From: Pseudoalteromonas phenolica
GTDB lineage: Bacteria > Pseudomonadota > Gammaproteobacteria > Enterobacterales > Alteromonadaceae
Length of the DNA stretch: 64,000 nucleotides
NCBI RefSeq assembly: GCF_005876835.1
Contig: NZ_PPSW01000030.1
Span: 62,001-126,000 of the forward strand
Direction of reading: 5' to 3'
Shown: piece by piece, positions 53,752 through 61,800 of the stretch
How the letters are laid out: every line of letters starts with the position of its first letter
How positions within the stretch are numbered: the first letter of the stretch is position 1
The notes under the pieces: model-generated
Told to the model about the DNA's origin: nothing
Seen by the model: the letters and a program-made list of their open reading frames with translations, nothing else
The model's database searches: none
Position numbers and translations under genes: made by a program

Positions 53752-54237
53752 TTATAAACGTGCTCTTAAGCCAAGTTCTGTAGAGTAGCCCACTGAACGT
53801 TCTGTTATTTTCAGATTTTCATCAATCACATAATAAGTGGGGTAGGCTTTGACTTTAAAATTGGCAGCAATTTGATGATTTCCCATAAGTACTGGCATGC
53901 TGAGGTCTAAATCTTGTGTGAAAGCTTCAACCGCTTCTTTTGAGTCATAATCTAGGGCAATAGCAACGGCATTGAGTTTTTGTTGTTCATGAAGCTTATC
54001 TAAATTTGGCATGCTGAACTTACAAATACTGCACCAAGGCGCAAAGAAGTAAACAACGGTTTGCTGCCCCGTGAGTTCACTTAAACTAATCTGTTTGTGC
54101 TCATTTTCGAGTGTGGGTAATGAGAAGTAAGGCGCGGGTTGCTCACCATTATCAGCTAACATACCAAGTTCTTGGTAGGCAGTGACTGCAATAAATATTA
54201 CGGCAAAAACGGCTAATTGAAGTACTTTTTTGATCAT
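53752..54237 (-). CDS. Membrane-anchored thioredoxin-like protein (TlpA/ResA type)
   Basis: A 161-residue thiol-disulfide protein with an N-terminal membrane anchor (residues 4-22) and a periplasmic thioredoxin fold. The active site is WCSIC (Cys69, Cys72), the cis-Pro region reads VKAYPTYYVIDEN. TlpA/ResA relatives reduce apocytochrome or copper-site thiols, or resemble redoxins that act on envelope proteins. It lies upstream of the TonB receptor in the same direction but with a stem-loop between them, so co-transcription is not certain. Confidence 0.85.
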   Translation of the reverse strand: MIKKVLQLAVFAVIFIAVTAYQELGMLADNGEQPAPYFSLPTLENEHKQISLSELTGQQTVVYFFAPWCSICKFSMPNLDKLHEQQKLNAVAIALDYDSKEAVEAFTQDLDLSMPVLMGNHQIAANFKVKAYPTYYVIDENLKITERSVGYSTELGLRARL

Positions 54238-54293
54238 CTTTGAAACGTATTGGGTCCTTTATATTAATAGACCCGACGTTAACACCGAAAATT

Positions 54294-54326
54294 ACAGATA
54301 GAAACTAAAAACATGTTTCTATCTGT
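54294..54326 (-). terminator. Stem-loop after the fused acyltransferase gene
   Basis: ACAGATAGAAAC (54294-54305), nine-base loop, GTTTCTATCTGT (54315-54326): perfect 12-bp stem between the acyltransferase and redoxin genes. Confidence 0.65.
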
Positions 54327-54367
54327 TTCAATGACTAAGATCCCGCATATTTCATTTTTACAGAATA

Positions 54368-56077
54368 CTACTCACCTAAATAACGTTTGGCCTTTTGAGG
54401 TTTTATTTTCTCTAAATCAACCAACACGAGCCCATCAATGCAGTTACTAAAGTCTGGGTCGACGCTAAAACACAGGAAGTTCACGCCGCCGTCTTCGCAC
54501 AACTCTGTATATTGCTTAAATAACGTTGGTACTTGAGCATTCATATTGGCAAGGATATGCTTAAGCTCGCTGAAATCTTCTTTGATATTATTACCCAAAA
54601 ACAGCTTCTTATAATTCTCTTGCTGAGCGCTATCTAAGCGGTATTTATGTTTAGCAATAGCATGTTCAGGTAAATGACCAAAATAGTGCTGGTAGTGATA
54701 CACCAACATGGCTTTGGCTTCTTCAGGCAAGGCGTTCGATAGGCTCACCGCGCCAAATAAATAACGGTGTTCAGGGTAACGTCTTACAAATGCACCTATA
54801 CCATACCAAAGGTAATCTAGGCTTTTTCGCCCCCAGTATTTAGGTTGCACAAAGCTGCGGCCAAGCTCCAATCCCTGCTCAAAGTATGGTTGCATTTTAT
54901 CGCTGTAATCGACTAAGGTATCTGTGTACAAGCCCTCGCGACCTTGCTGTTCGAGTACTTTTTTGGCACTGGCAAGCCGATAGGCGCCAACTAACTCGAG
55001 TTGATTCGGGTCCCATAGAATAAGGTGGGTGTAATGCATGTCATATTTATCTATGTCTCTGCGTTTGCCTGTGCCTTCGCCGACAGCTCTAAATGCATGT
55101 TCACGTAATCGACCTAACTCTCTGAAAATGACCGAGCTACCCGTGTAATGATAAAGGTAGATTTGCATACCATCTTGCGTTTCGCCAATACGCTCACAGG
55201 CTTCAAGGGCACTTTTCAAGTTTTTTTTACATTCTGGAGGTGCAACAGGTGTTTGTGTGGTGAGGGGGAGCGACTTTTTAGTACCAATGCGATATAGCTG
55301 TTTGCGGATAAGTGCCACCATCTCTTTGTCTTTGACATTGTTGTGCAGATAAGACTCAGGCGGTATGCATGCACCGATTTCGAACTCTAAAAACTTTTGA
55401 CGCTGCTTAAACATTTCTTTTACCAATAGCAGGCTGGCTAGAGGCTTGTAGATCATTGAAGTGCCATAAAATAAAGGGCTATTTTTGGCTTTGATGTGAA
55501 CGGGCAAAATAGGGCAGTTAGCGCGTTTTGCCATTCTTAAAAAGCCACTATTCCACTTACAATCTTTGACGCCTGTAGGGCTTAATCGAGAAACTTCGCC
55601 AGCAGGAAAGATCAATAAAGCGCCACCTTGTTTGAGGTGTTTATGAATGTTGCTGAGCTCTTGTTTACGGCTTGTGCCAGATAAATTATCAACAGGGAGT
55701 AATAAAGAGTGCATGGGGGTCAGCGACATCAGCATCCGATTCGCAACTACTTTTAAATCGCCTCGTACCTTGCTGATAAGTTTAACTAGAGCGAGTGCAT
55801 CTAAAGAGCCGATAGGGTGGTTTGCGACTATCACAACTGAGCCTTCGCTGGGTATATGCTCAAGTTGCTTGGTGGTATAACGGGCATCAAATTCAAGTTC
55901 GTCTAGAACTTGCTCAACAAACTCTAATCCTTGCAGGTGCGGGTAGGTATCTGCAAATGCCACAAATTCTTGCTCATGAAGTAAATAACCCAAGCCTTTT
56001 TTTACTAGTCCTTTTACTTTTGGGGACTTTTCTAGCTGGGGTAAATTTGCTTCGATAACCTTATCGACACTGATCAT
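54368..56077 (-). CDS. Fused PlsC-like/OlsB-like acyltransferase (OlsF-like)
   Basis: A 569-residue lipid acyltransferase. The N-terminal PlsC-type domain (about residues 75-255) contains VVIVANHPIGSLDAL (the HX4-5D acyltransferase motif) and a LLIFPAGEVSR block. The C-terminal domain (about 300-520) is GNAT-like, as in the OlsB N-acyltransferase (RELGRLREHAFRAVGEGTGKRRDIDKYD). The same two-domain order is known from OlsF, which makes ornithine lipids by itself: the C-terminal domain forms lyso-ornithine lipid and the N-terminal one completes it. The ATG at 56077 opens the conserved protein; the frame extends 21 codons upstream. The ornithine-lipid role is inferred. Confidence 0.83.
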   Translation of the reverse strand: MISVDKVIEANLPQLEKSPKVKGLVKKGLGYLLHEQEFVAFADTYPHLQGLEFVEQVLDELEFDARYTTKQLEHIPSEGSVVIVANHPIGSLDALALVKLISKVRGDLKVVANRMLMSLTPMHSLLLPVDNLSGTSRKQELSNIHKHLKQGGALLIFPAGEVSRLSPTGVKDCKWNSGFLRMAKRANCPILPVHIKAKNSPLFYGTSMIYKPLASLLLVKEMFKQRQKFLEFEIGACIPPESYLHNNVKDKEMVALIRKQLYRIGTKKSLPLTTQTPVAPPECKKNLKSALEACERIGETQDGMQIYLYHYTGSSVIFRELGRLREHAFRAVGEGTGKRRDIDKYDMHYTHLILWDPNQLELVGAYRLASAKKVLEQQGREGLYTDTLVDYSDKMQPYFEQGLELGRSFVQPKYWGRKSLDYLWYGIGAFVRRYPEHRYLFGAVSLSNALPEEAKAMLVYHYQHYFGHLPEHAIAKHKYRLDSAQQENYKKLFLGNNIKEDFSELKHILANMNAQVPTLFKQYTELCEDGGVNFLCFSVDPDFSNCIDGLVLVDLEKIKPQKAKRYLGE

Positions 56078-56257
56078 AGTAAATCTCAACTCTAAGTGTT
56101 TTTTGTAGATTAAAAACACTGTGTGACAAGGCTGTTGCAAATTTACGGTGCTTTTATGACAGCCGACATTGTTTTATGGTTTTAATGAAACCCTCGCTTG
56201 AGTCTTAATTACATGACCAATATGATTATCAACAAGTTGCTTTATTAGGAATAACAA

Positions 56258-57178
56258 ATGTCAGTTTTAGTCTGTGTCACAGGTCGTAATAACGACAAAC
56301 TCCTTGCTGAACTCAGCGCACAGTTACCCAATGTAAAAATACAAGAGTGGCCACACTGCGATAATCTCGAAGAGGTTGAATTTGTATTGGCTTGGAAAGC
56401 ACCTGAAACGCTTTGGGCACAACTACCTAATTTGCAAGTGGTACAGAGTTATGGTGCGGGGGTGGATGCAATTGACTTAAGTCTTATTCCTGAACATGTT
56501 CAAGTTACTCGTATTGTAGATACACAATTGGCAGAAGATATGGCTGAAAATGTCTTAGCCCATACTTTGGCGCATAAGCTACGTATTAAAGAGTACCTAA
56601 TAAAACAGCAACAAGGGCAATGGAAGCCAAAACGAGCGCATGCAACTCAGCATGTGGGCGTTTTAGGTATGGGAGAGCTAGGATTAAGTGTTGCAAACAA
56701 GCTGATCAACAATAACTTTAAAGTCAGCGGTTGGTCTCGCTCTGAAAAGCAATTAACGCATATTACTCACTTTCATGGTGATGCTCAGCTACCTGATTTT
56801 CTTAAAGAGCTTGATGTATTGGTGTGTTTATTACCTCTAACGCCACAGACAGAAGAGATTTTGAACTTAGATATGTTTAAGCAGTTACCAGATCATTGTT
56901 TGCTAATTAATGTTGCTAGAGGCAAACATTTAAATGAAGCAGATTTATTAACAGCGCTTGATCAAGACGAACTTGCAGCAGCAGTATTGGATGTGTTTAC
57001 CGAAGAGCCATTACCTAAATCACATGTATTTTGGTCGCACACCAAAATAACCATCACACCACATTGTGCGGCTTTGACTCAGCTCAAAACGGTTTGTGAA
57101 CAAATTGCAGATAATGTCAAAGCACAACAATCAAACTCACAATTAAGTAATCTAGTATGTAAACAAAAAGGGTATTAA
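56258..57178 (+). CDS. 2-hydroxyacid dehydrogenase (GhrA/PdxB-like)
   Basis: A 306-residue D-isomer-specific 2-hydroxyacid dehydrogenase. The NAD(P)-binding motif is HVGVLGMGELGLSVANKL. The catalytic Arg lies in NVARGKHLNEADLL, the Glu in VFTEEPLP, and the His in the terminal ITPHCAALT. The wording is closest to glyoxylate/hydroxypyruvate reductase A (GhrA), but the substrate (glyoxylate, hydroxypyruvate or another 2-oxo acid) is not certain. ATG follows TTAGGAATA. Confidence 0.9.
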   Translation: MSVLVCVTGRNNDKLLAELSAQLPNVKIQEWPHCDNLEEVEFVLAWKAPETLWAQLPNLQVVQSYGAGVDAIDLSLIPEHVQVTRIVDTQLAEDMAENVLAHTLAHKLRIKEYLIKQQQGQWKPKRAHATQHVGVLGMGELGLSVANKLINNNFKVSGWSRSEKQLTHITHFHGDAQLPDFLKELDVLVCLLPLTPQTEEILNLDMFKQLPDHCLLINVARGKHLNEADLLTALDQDELAAAVLDVFTEEPLPKSHVFWSHTKITITPHCAALTQLKTVCEQIADNVKAQQSNSQLSNLVCKQKGY

Positions 57179-57318
57179 AAGGTAGGAAATAAGTATTGGA
57201 AAGTGCTGAGCAGATTTATTCTCTCATTCCTTTCACTTACTGTATAAAAAAACACCTTGTGTGATTTTTATACTTTCAGTAGTTTAGATAAAAAAATAAT
57301 AATAAACAGGGTAATACA

Positions 57319-57465
57319 ATGCGTGACAGCCAAGGTGGAGTAAAATTTTCTTTCGTTTTTATCTCAGTTATTCTTTTGGCAATTTCTGCATGGTTTACTC
57401 AGGCTAAAGCGACAGAGCTTCCGGAGTACGGTAGCTGTGTCGCTCATGAAAAGATCAGCGCTTAG
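57319..57465 (+). CDS. Small secreted or membrane-bound protein, 48 residues
   Basis: A short ORF (48 codons plus stop). It starts at ATG 57319 behind CAGGGTAATACA and encodes a signal-peptide-like helix (FVFISVILLAISAWF, then TQAKATELP) followed by a short mature part with one cysteine (YGSCVAHEKISA). It overlaps the last bases of smrA on the other strand by 11 bp. Supported by a decent ribosome site, the signal sequence and the 140-bp gap before it. I do not recognise a family. Could be a false ORF. Confidence 0.5.
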   Translation: MRDSQGGVKFSFVFISVILLAISAWFTQAKATELPEYGSCVAHEKISA

Positions 57466-58036
57466 CGTGTTGCTCTCGGTTTTCCATTTTTTTCTCATCA
57501 CTTTTAGTTAACAGCACATAGGTTGAGCTAGAACCACCGTGACATTTTAATGCACTGTGAAACGCTAAGACGATAGGCATTTCTTGTAACCACTTATTAG
57601 TATAGCTTTTTAAAATGGCTGGGTGCGGTTTGCTGTTTAAACCAATGCCATGTCTTATCAGCAAGACACGAATACTTCTTTGCTGACAATCGGTAACAAA
57701 ATCAAAGAGTGCTTTTCTGGCTTCACGAAATGTTTTGCCATGTAAGTCTAATGTGGCGTCGATTTGATATTTGCCTAAGCGTAGGTTTTTAAACACACCA
57801 TGTTGCACACCACTTTTCTTAAAGCTTAATAAATCGTGTGGATCAAGTAAGTCTACATACTCGGTGGAGAGGTAATTTGCATCGAACTCTAATTCTTGTT
57901 CGGCGGCTTTGCGCTTTTCAAGTTGACTCAGGGTCGGAGCGTTTTTCTTCTTTTGTAGTTCTATTTGATTGTTCTTGGCAAGCGGGGTGACATCACCCAT
58001 TGAAGCCATAAACAATTCTTCATCTGTCATCGCCAT
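57455..58036 (-). CDS. smrA: Smr-domain endonuclease SmrA
   Basis: A 193-residue DNA/RNA-nicking Smr protein. The catalytic Smr domain (about 90-180) opens with IDATLDLHGKTFREARKALFDFV and contains VLLIRHGIGLNS and ALKCHGGSSSTYVLL, with the conserved LDLHG and HGxG/ HGG motifs. The N-terminal 85 residues are charged, with a DPHDLLSFKKSGVQHGVFKNLRLG segment typical of SmrA. ATG at 58036 follows GAGGTGACGT. Its stop lies inside the end of the opposing small ORF. Confidence 0.88.
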   Translation of the reverse strand: MAMTDEELFMASMGDVTPLAKNNQIELQKKKNAPTLSQLEKRKAAEQELEFDANYLSTEYVDLLDPHDLLSFKKSGVQHGVFKNLRLGKYQIDATLDLHGKTFREARKALFDFVTDCQQRSIRVLLIRHGIGLNSKPHPAILKSYTNKWLQEMPIVLAFHSALKCHGGSSSTYVLLTKSDEKKMENREQHAKR

Positions 58037-58135
58037 ACGTCACCTCAGCTGTAGCATTGAAGATATGGCGATGATTTTAGCCTAGCCTTAAGGAATTGGC
58101 TACCAGGACAATTCAAAGGCTAGGTTAATAATATG

Positions 58136-58384
58136 TTAGTCGGTATGACTTAATTTAAGTTGTCCGAATGTATACACTTTAAATAGATAAAATGTATTAA
58201 TCATAATTAGACTTAAATTAGACACCACACTGGTACTCATCAGATCAAAACTAAACGATAAAAATAATAAGCTACATGCGGCCAATGCGGCAACGCGTAA
58301 AGTAGTTAAGTGGTTGATAAAAAAGGCTCCAGCACCTAAAAGTAGAAGCACTATGTTTAGCAACAAGTCGAGCTCGTTTGGCAT
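58136..58384 (-). CDS. Small membrane protein of unknown function
   Basis: An 82-residue, almost wholly hydrophobic protein with three or four helices (NIVLLLLGAGAFFINHL, VAALAACSLLFLSFSF, LSLIMINTFYLFKVYTF). No family recognised. It lies alone between smrA and another membrane gene in the same direction. AGGAA occurs 13 bases before the ATG. Coding is supported by the intact frame and hydrophobic pattern only. Confidence 0.55.
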   Translation of the reverse strand: MPNELDLLLNIVLLLLGAGAFFINHLTTLRVAALAACSLLFLSFSFDLMSTSVVSNLSLIMINTFYLFKVYTFGQLKLSHTD

Positions 58385-58484
58385 GGTCTGTTTGGGTTCC
58401 TGTGGTTGGTTAAAGGAGCGCCATTATGGTGTTAGTTTGACCATGCTTCAAACGAGTATTTTTGTAATTTTCAGATTAGTTTTT

Positions 58485-58946
58485 TTAATTCGAAATGAGC
58501 GCCTTTAAGGCACTAAAGAAACCTTCTTTTTTGATTATTTGATACTTCTGACAGGTATCAGGATCGAGCTTATTGATACATAAATAGAGAGTATTCTTAT
58601 CTAGTGCTGGCCTTGGGTGAAGCGATGAATCAAAGATGACCGGATCAAGACCTGGCAATGCAGACCAATAGACACTGGTAGCAACGATCCCTAGTTTTTC
58701 ATAGGTAATCAATTGCGGTTTAGGAAAAACAATAATTAATAAGGCAATAATGCCAAGTGTAATCCAACGTTTGATACCTTTTTGTTTTTGGGGGTTATTG
58801 AGTTGAGTTTGGGCTAATTGTGCTTGTGCCATTGCGGCTCTTTGTTGTTGTGGAGAAAGACGTTTTTTCTTTTGACTACTTTGTCGTTTTTTTTGTTGTG
58901 GATTAACTTGTCCTAGTAAAGATTGTTTTTTTGATTGATTAGACAT
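58485..58946 (-). CDS. Basic single-helix membrane protein of unknown function
   Basis: A 153-residue protein with a very basic, Gln- and Lys-rich N terminus (SKKQSLLGQVNPQQKKRQS, then SPQQQRAAMAQAQLAQTQLN). One membrane helix (about residues 60-76: WITLGIIALLIIVFPKPQ) follows, then a small exported domain with two cysteines (YLCINKLDPDTCQKYQ) that could form a disulfide. No named family recognised. It is divergent from the CheY-like gene. Confidence 0.6.
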   Translation of the reverse strand: MSNQSKKQSLLGQVNPQQKKRQSSQKKKRLSPQQQRAAMAQAQLAQTQLNNPQKQKGIKRWITLGIIALLIIVFPKPQLITYEKLGIVATSVYWSALPGLDPVIFDSSLHPRPALDKNTLYLCINKLDPDTCQKYQIIKKEGFFSALKALISN

Positions 58947-59039
58947 TCGTTTTGTAGCCTTTTATTTGCATGTCTCTATAATGATTCTATGATTTAATCA
59001 TAGCCTAAATTTATTCGGCAGCATATGGAAAGGATGATT

Positions 59040-59423
59040 ATGGATCAACATATCTCAATACTTATAGTGGACGACGTGGGTACAGTTCGTAGTTTCTTAC
59101 ATCAAACATTGATGCACTTGGGCATAGACCATGTGAGAGAAGCCTCTACTGCGACACAATGTATTACCGCATGCGAAGAACAACATTTCGATATTGTATT
59201 TTTGGATATCGAATTACCTGACGGTGACGGCAAAGAGCTGATCGCTGACATTAATAAAATTAACGAAAATATTAATGTTGTGATGGTATCTGCCCATTCA
59301 ACCGTTGATAACGTTAAAGATGCGATTGAAAGAGGGGCAAAAGGGTTTGTGGTTAAACCGTTTTCACCGAAGAAAATTGCAGCGATGCTGAAAAAGTTTT
59401 ATCCAGAATTGGAGCTTTATTAA
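59040..59423 (+). CDS. Single-domain response regulator (CheY-like)
   Basis: A 127-residue receiver domain alone. Acidic pair (VDDVGTVRS), phosphoacceptor Asp56 (VFLDIELPDG), Ser84 (VSA) and Lys106 (VKPFSP). I chose the ATG at 59040 because GGAAAGG lies just upstream; earlier in-frame ATGs (59025, 59034) lack this. No output domain and no adjacent kinase, so it probably acts by protein binding, for example in chemotaxis or a phosphorelay. Confidence 0.88.
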   Translation: MDQHISILIVDDVGTVRSFLHQTLMHLGIDHVREASTATQCITACEEQHFDIVFLDIELPDGDGKELIADINKINENINVVMVSAHSTVDNVKDAIERGAKGFVVKPFSPKKIAAMLKKFYPELELY

Positions 59424-59458
59424 AAAAGCTTCTCTTCTTCCTTTCTTAAAGGCAAAAA

Positions 59459-59484
59459 AAAACCGACTTAACAGTCGGTTTTTT
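59459..59484. terminator. Bidirectional terminator between the CheY-like gene and rpsT
   Basis: ACCGACT (59462-59468), loop TAAC, AGTCGGT (59473-59479), flanked by A and T runs. It serves both converging genes. Confidence 0.85.
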
Positions 59485-59498
59485 CATTCAAAAACAAA

Positions 59499-59759
59499 TT
59501 ATAGTGCTTTAATTTTAGCAGCTAAACGGCTCTTATGACGAGCAGCTTTGTTTTTGTGGATAAGACCTTTAGTTGCGTAACGGTCTAAAACTGGAGTTAC
59601 GGCAGCGAAAGCTACAGTTGCAGCTTCTTTGTCGCCAGCTTCAATAGCAGCTACAGTTTTCTTGAATAGAGTACGCATCATAGAACGACGACTTGCGTTG
59701 TGCTTGCGACGCTTTTCGCTAGTAATAGCGCGTTTTTTTGCAGACTTGATGTTAGCCAA
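59499..59759 (-). CDS. rpsT: 30S ribosomal protein S20
   Basis: An 86-residue S20 protein that binds 16S rRNA in 30S assembly. The start MANIKSAKKRAITSEKRRKH and the HKNKAARHKSRL end match the family fully. It lies divergent from murJ, the usual order in gammaproteobacteria. ATG at 59759 follows AGGAG. Confidence 0.97.
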   Translation of the reverse strand: MANIKSAKKRAITSEKRRKHNASRRSMMRTLFKKTVAAIEAGDKEAATVAFAAVTPVLDRYATKGLIHKNKAARHKSRLAAKIKAL

Positions 59760-60113
59760 GGTTTGCTCCTAACAATCTTAAAATAAGCTTAATTTAAAGG
59801 CCGAGGAATATGCCTTTTTTATTCTCAAAAGTCAATAAAAAATGACCACCCAGCCTTTTCCATTTGGGTCATATTGGCCTGAATGTACTAAAACCATGGT
59901 TTTAAGTTGCATAGCGCTAGTTGCAACAGGCTCAGAATCAACAAAACCATAACACCTCATAGTTTTGTGATTGTTGCGAGCGATTGTATCAAATCTATAA
60001 CTCGACACCTAGTATTAAACGAAAGATATTTACAAATAGTCGTTGGTTGGCGTTCAAGGACAGTGTAAGTCTGTGGCATAATCTGCCAGTTATATGTTCT
60101 TGGGAGTAAATTT
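59760..60113. other. rpsT/murJ intergenic region
   Basis: No gene. It contains the rpsT promoter (59807-59835), a perfect 14-bp palindrome AAAACCATGGTTTT (59890-59903), and further inverted repeats on an AGCGCT core (59913-59918). Another pair, ACAAAAC/GTTTTGT, lies at about 59940-59970. A weak CATAAT (60077-60082) may be the murJ -10 box. Confidence 0.55.
59807..59835 (-). promoter_or_regulatory. Sigma-70 promoter of rpsT
   Basis: On the minus strand TTGACT (-35, 59830-59835), 17-base spacer, CATATT (-10, 59807-59812), about 50 bp upstream of the rpsT start. Confidence 0.65.
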
Positions 60114-61682
60114 GTGGCAAAAGGGTTATTTAAATCAGGCATGATAGTCAGTGCTATGACGATGATTTCACGCGTGATGGGACTAGTAAGGGATGCTGTT
60201 GTTGCAAATTTACTTGGGGCGGGACTTGCTGCAGATGTGTTTTTATTTGCGAACCGTATCCCAAACTTTCTAAGACGATTATTTGCAGAAGGTGCATTTG
60301 CTCAAGCATTTGTGCCTGTGCTATCCGAGATAAAAGAAAAGCATGGTGACGACAAGGTCAGATTGTTTGTTGCCCAAGCTGCGGGTACTTTGGGAACCAT
60401 TTTACTGATAGTGACCATTCTCGGTGTGATTGGCTCACCCGTCATTGCAGCGTTATTTGGTACAGGCTGGTTTATTGACTGGTGGCAAGGAGGGGAAAAT
60501 GCAGAGAAATTTGAATTGGCGAGTGGTTTATTAAAATTTACTTTTCCATATTTGTTCTTTGTTAGCTTGGTTGCACTGAGCGGAGCTGTGCTAAATGTTT
60601 ATAACCGCTTTGCCGCAGCGGCTTTTACGCCTGTTTTATTAAACATTTCTATTATTAGCTGCGCGATTTTATTACATGATGCCTTTGATGTGAGTGCCTA
60701 TGCGCTGGCTATTGGGGTATTCGCTGGAGGCGTAGCACAGCTTTTATTTCAAATTCCTTTCCTTTTGCGTATTGGTATGGTGAATAAGCCGGTGTTTGCT
60801 TGGCGTTCACCTGAAGTGGCGAAAGTACGTAAATTAATGTTACCCGCGATGTTCGGTGTGTCGATTTCGCAAATTAATTTACTGTTAGATACCATCATAG
60901 CTTCGCTATTGGTGACGGGCTCTATTGCTTGGCTGTATTACTCAGACAGACTGATTGAATTCCCATTAGGCTTATTTGGTATTGGTATTGCCACTGTTAT
61001 TTTGCCAGCATTGTCAAAACTACATGCCACGGAAAAATCAGAAGATTTTCAGAGCACATTAGACTGGGGTGTACGTTTTGTGTTGTTTTTAGGCTTTCCG
61101 GCTATGGCAGGGTTGATGGTAATTAGCCCACTTATTATCTCTGTTTTATTTGATCACGGTGCTTTCTCCGAAGGTGGAGTCGATCACGTTAAAGCAGTGA
61201 GTATGGGCGTTGCCGCCTATTCGGTTGGCTTAGTCAGTTTTATGTTGATTAAAGTATTAGCGCCAGGTTTTTATGCTCGACAAGATACTAAAACACCGGT
61301 CAAGATCGGTATTATCACGCTCGTTTTGAACATGGTGTTTAACATCATGCTTGCCCCATTCATTGGCTATTTGGGGTTAGCTTTAGCAACTTCTTTATCT
61401 GCAAGTTGTAATGCGTTTTTACTTTATAGAAAGCTAAACCAGCAAGGTGTGTATCAGTTCTCTTCTTTTAGCCTATGGTTTGCATTGAAATGTATTGTGA
61501 GCGCAATACTGATGGCAGTGCTGGTTTATTTTATTGCCCAGCAATACTCATGGCAGAGCTGGAGCCTGATTGAGCAAATCACATTACTCTGCGCTTTACT
61601 GGCAGTGGCTATGATAAGTTACTTCGGTGCACTTTTTGCGTTTGGGGTACGATTGAAGACCATAAAAGAAGCCTCGGCTTAA
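60114..61682 (+). CDS. murJ: Lipid II flippase MurJ
   Basis: A 522-residue inner-membrane protein that flips lipid II for peptidoglycan synthesis. It opens with the family sequence LFKSGMIVSAMTMISRVMGLVRD and contains FANRIPNFLRRLFAEGAFAQAFVP (the arginine-rich cavity region), about fourteen helices in all. The GTG at 60114 follows GGGAG. Upstream of ribF, ileS in the standard order. Confidence 0.96.
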   Translation: MAKGLFKSGMIVSAMTMISRVMGLVRDAVVANLLGAGLAADVFLFANRIPNFLRRLFAEGAFAQAFVPVLSEIKEKHGDDKVRLFVAQAAGTLGTILLIVTILGVIGSPVIAALFGTGWFIDWWQGGENAEKFELASGLLKFTFPYLFFVSLVALSGAVLNVYNRFAAAAFTPVLLNISIISCAILLHDAFDVSAYALAIGVFAGGVAQLLFQIPFLLRIGMVNKPVFAWRSPEVAKVRKLMLPAMFGVSISQINLLLDTIIASLLVTGSIAWLYYSDRLIEFPLGLFGIGIATVILPALSKLHATEKSEDFQSTLDWGVRFVLFLGFPAMAGLMVISPLIISVLFDHGAFSEGGVDHVKAVSMGVAAYSVGLVSFMLIKVLAPGFYARQDTKTPVKIGIITLVLNMVFNIMLAPFIGYLGLALATSLSASCNAFLLYRKLNQQGVYQFSSFSLWFALKCIVSAILMAVLVYFIAQQYSWQSWSLIEQITLLCALLAVAMISYFGALFAFGVRLKTIKEASA

Positions 61683-61685
61683 TAC

Positions 61686-61718
61686 TTAACCCAAGGCATA
61701 GTAAGAGCCTTAGGTTAA
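61686..61718. other. Hairpin after murJ
   Basis: TTAACCCAAGGC (61686-61697) pairs with GCCTTAGGTTAA (61707-61718) with one mismatch in twelve. No T-run, so a processing or regulatory RNA hairpin is as likely as a terminator. Confidence 0.5.
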
Positions 61719-61731
61719 GGCTATCTGATTA

Positions 61732-61760
61732 TTCGCATTTTCAAGCAACTTGGGTATAAT
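61732..61760 (+). promoter_or_regulatory. Probable promoter of ribF-ileS
   Basis: TATAAT at 61755-61760, with a weak -35-like TTCGCA 17 bases upstream (61732-61737). It lies 40 bp before the ribF start, after the murJ hairpin. Confidence 0.5.
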
Positions 61761-61800
61761 CTGGCACTTTGAATAAATTGGTGGTGAAGGCTTTTATTTC

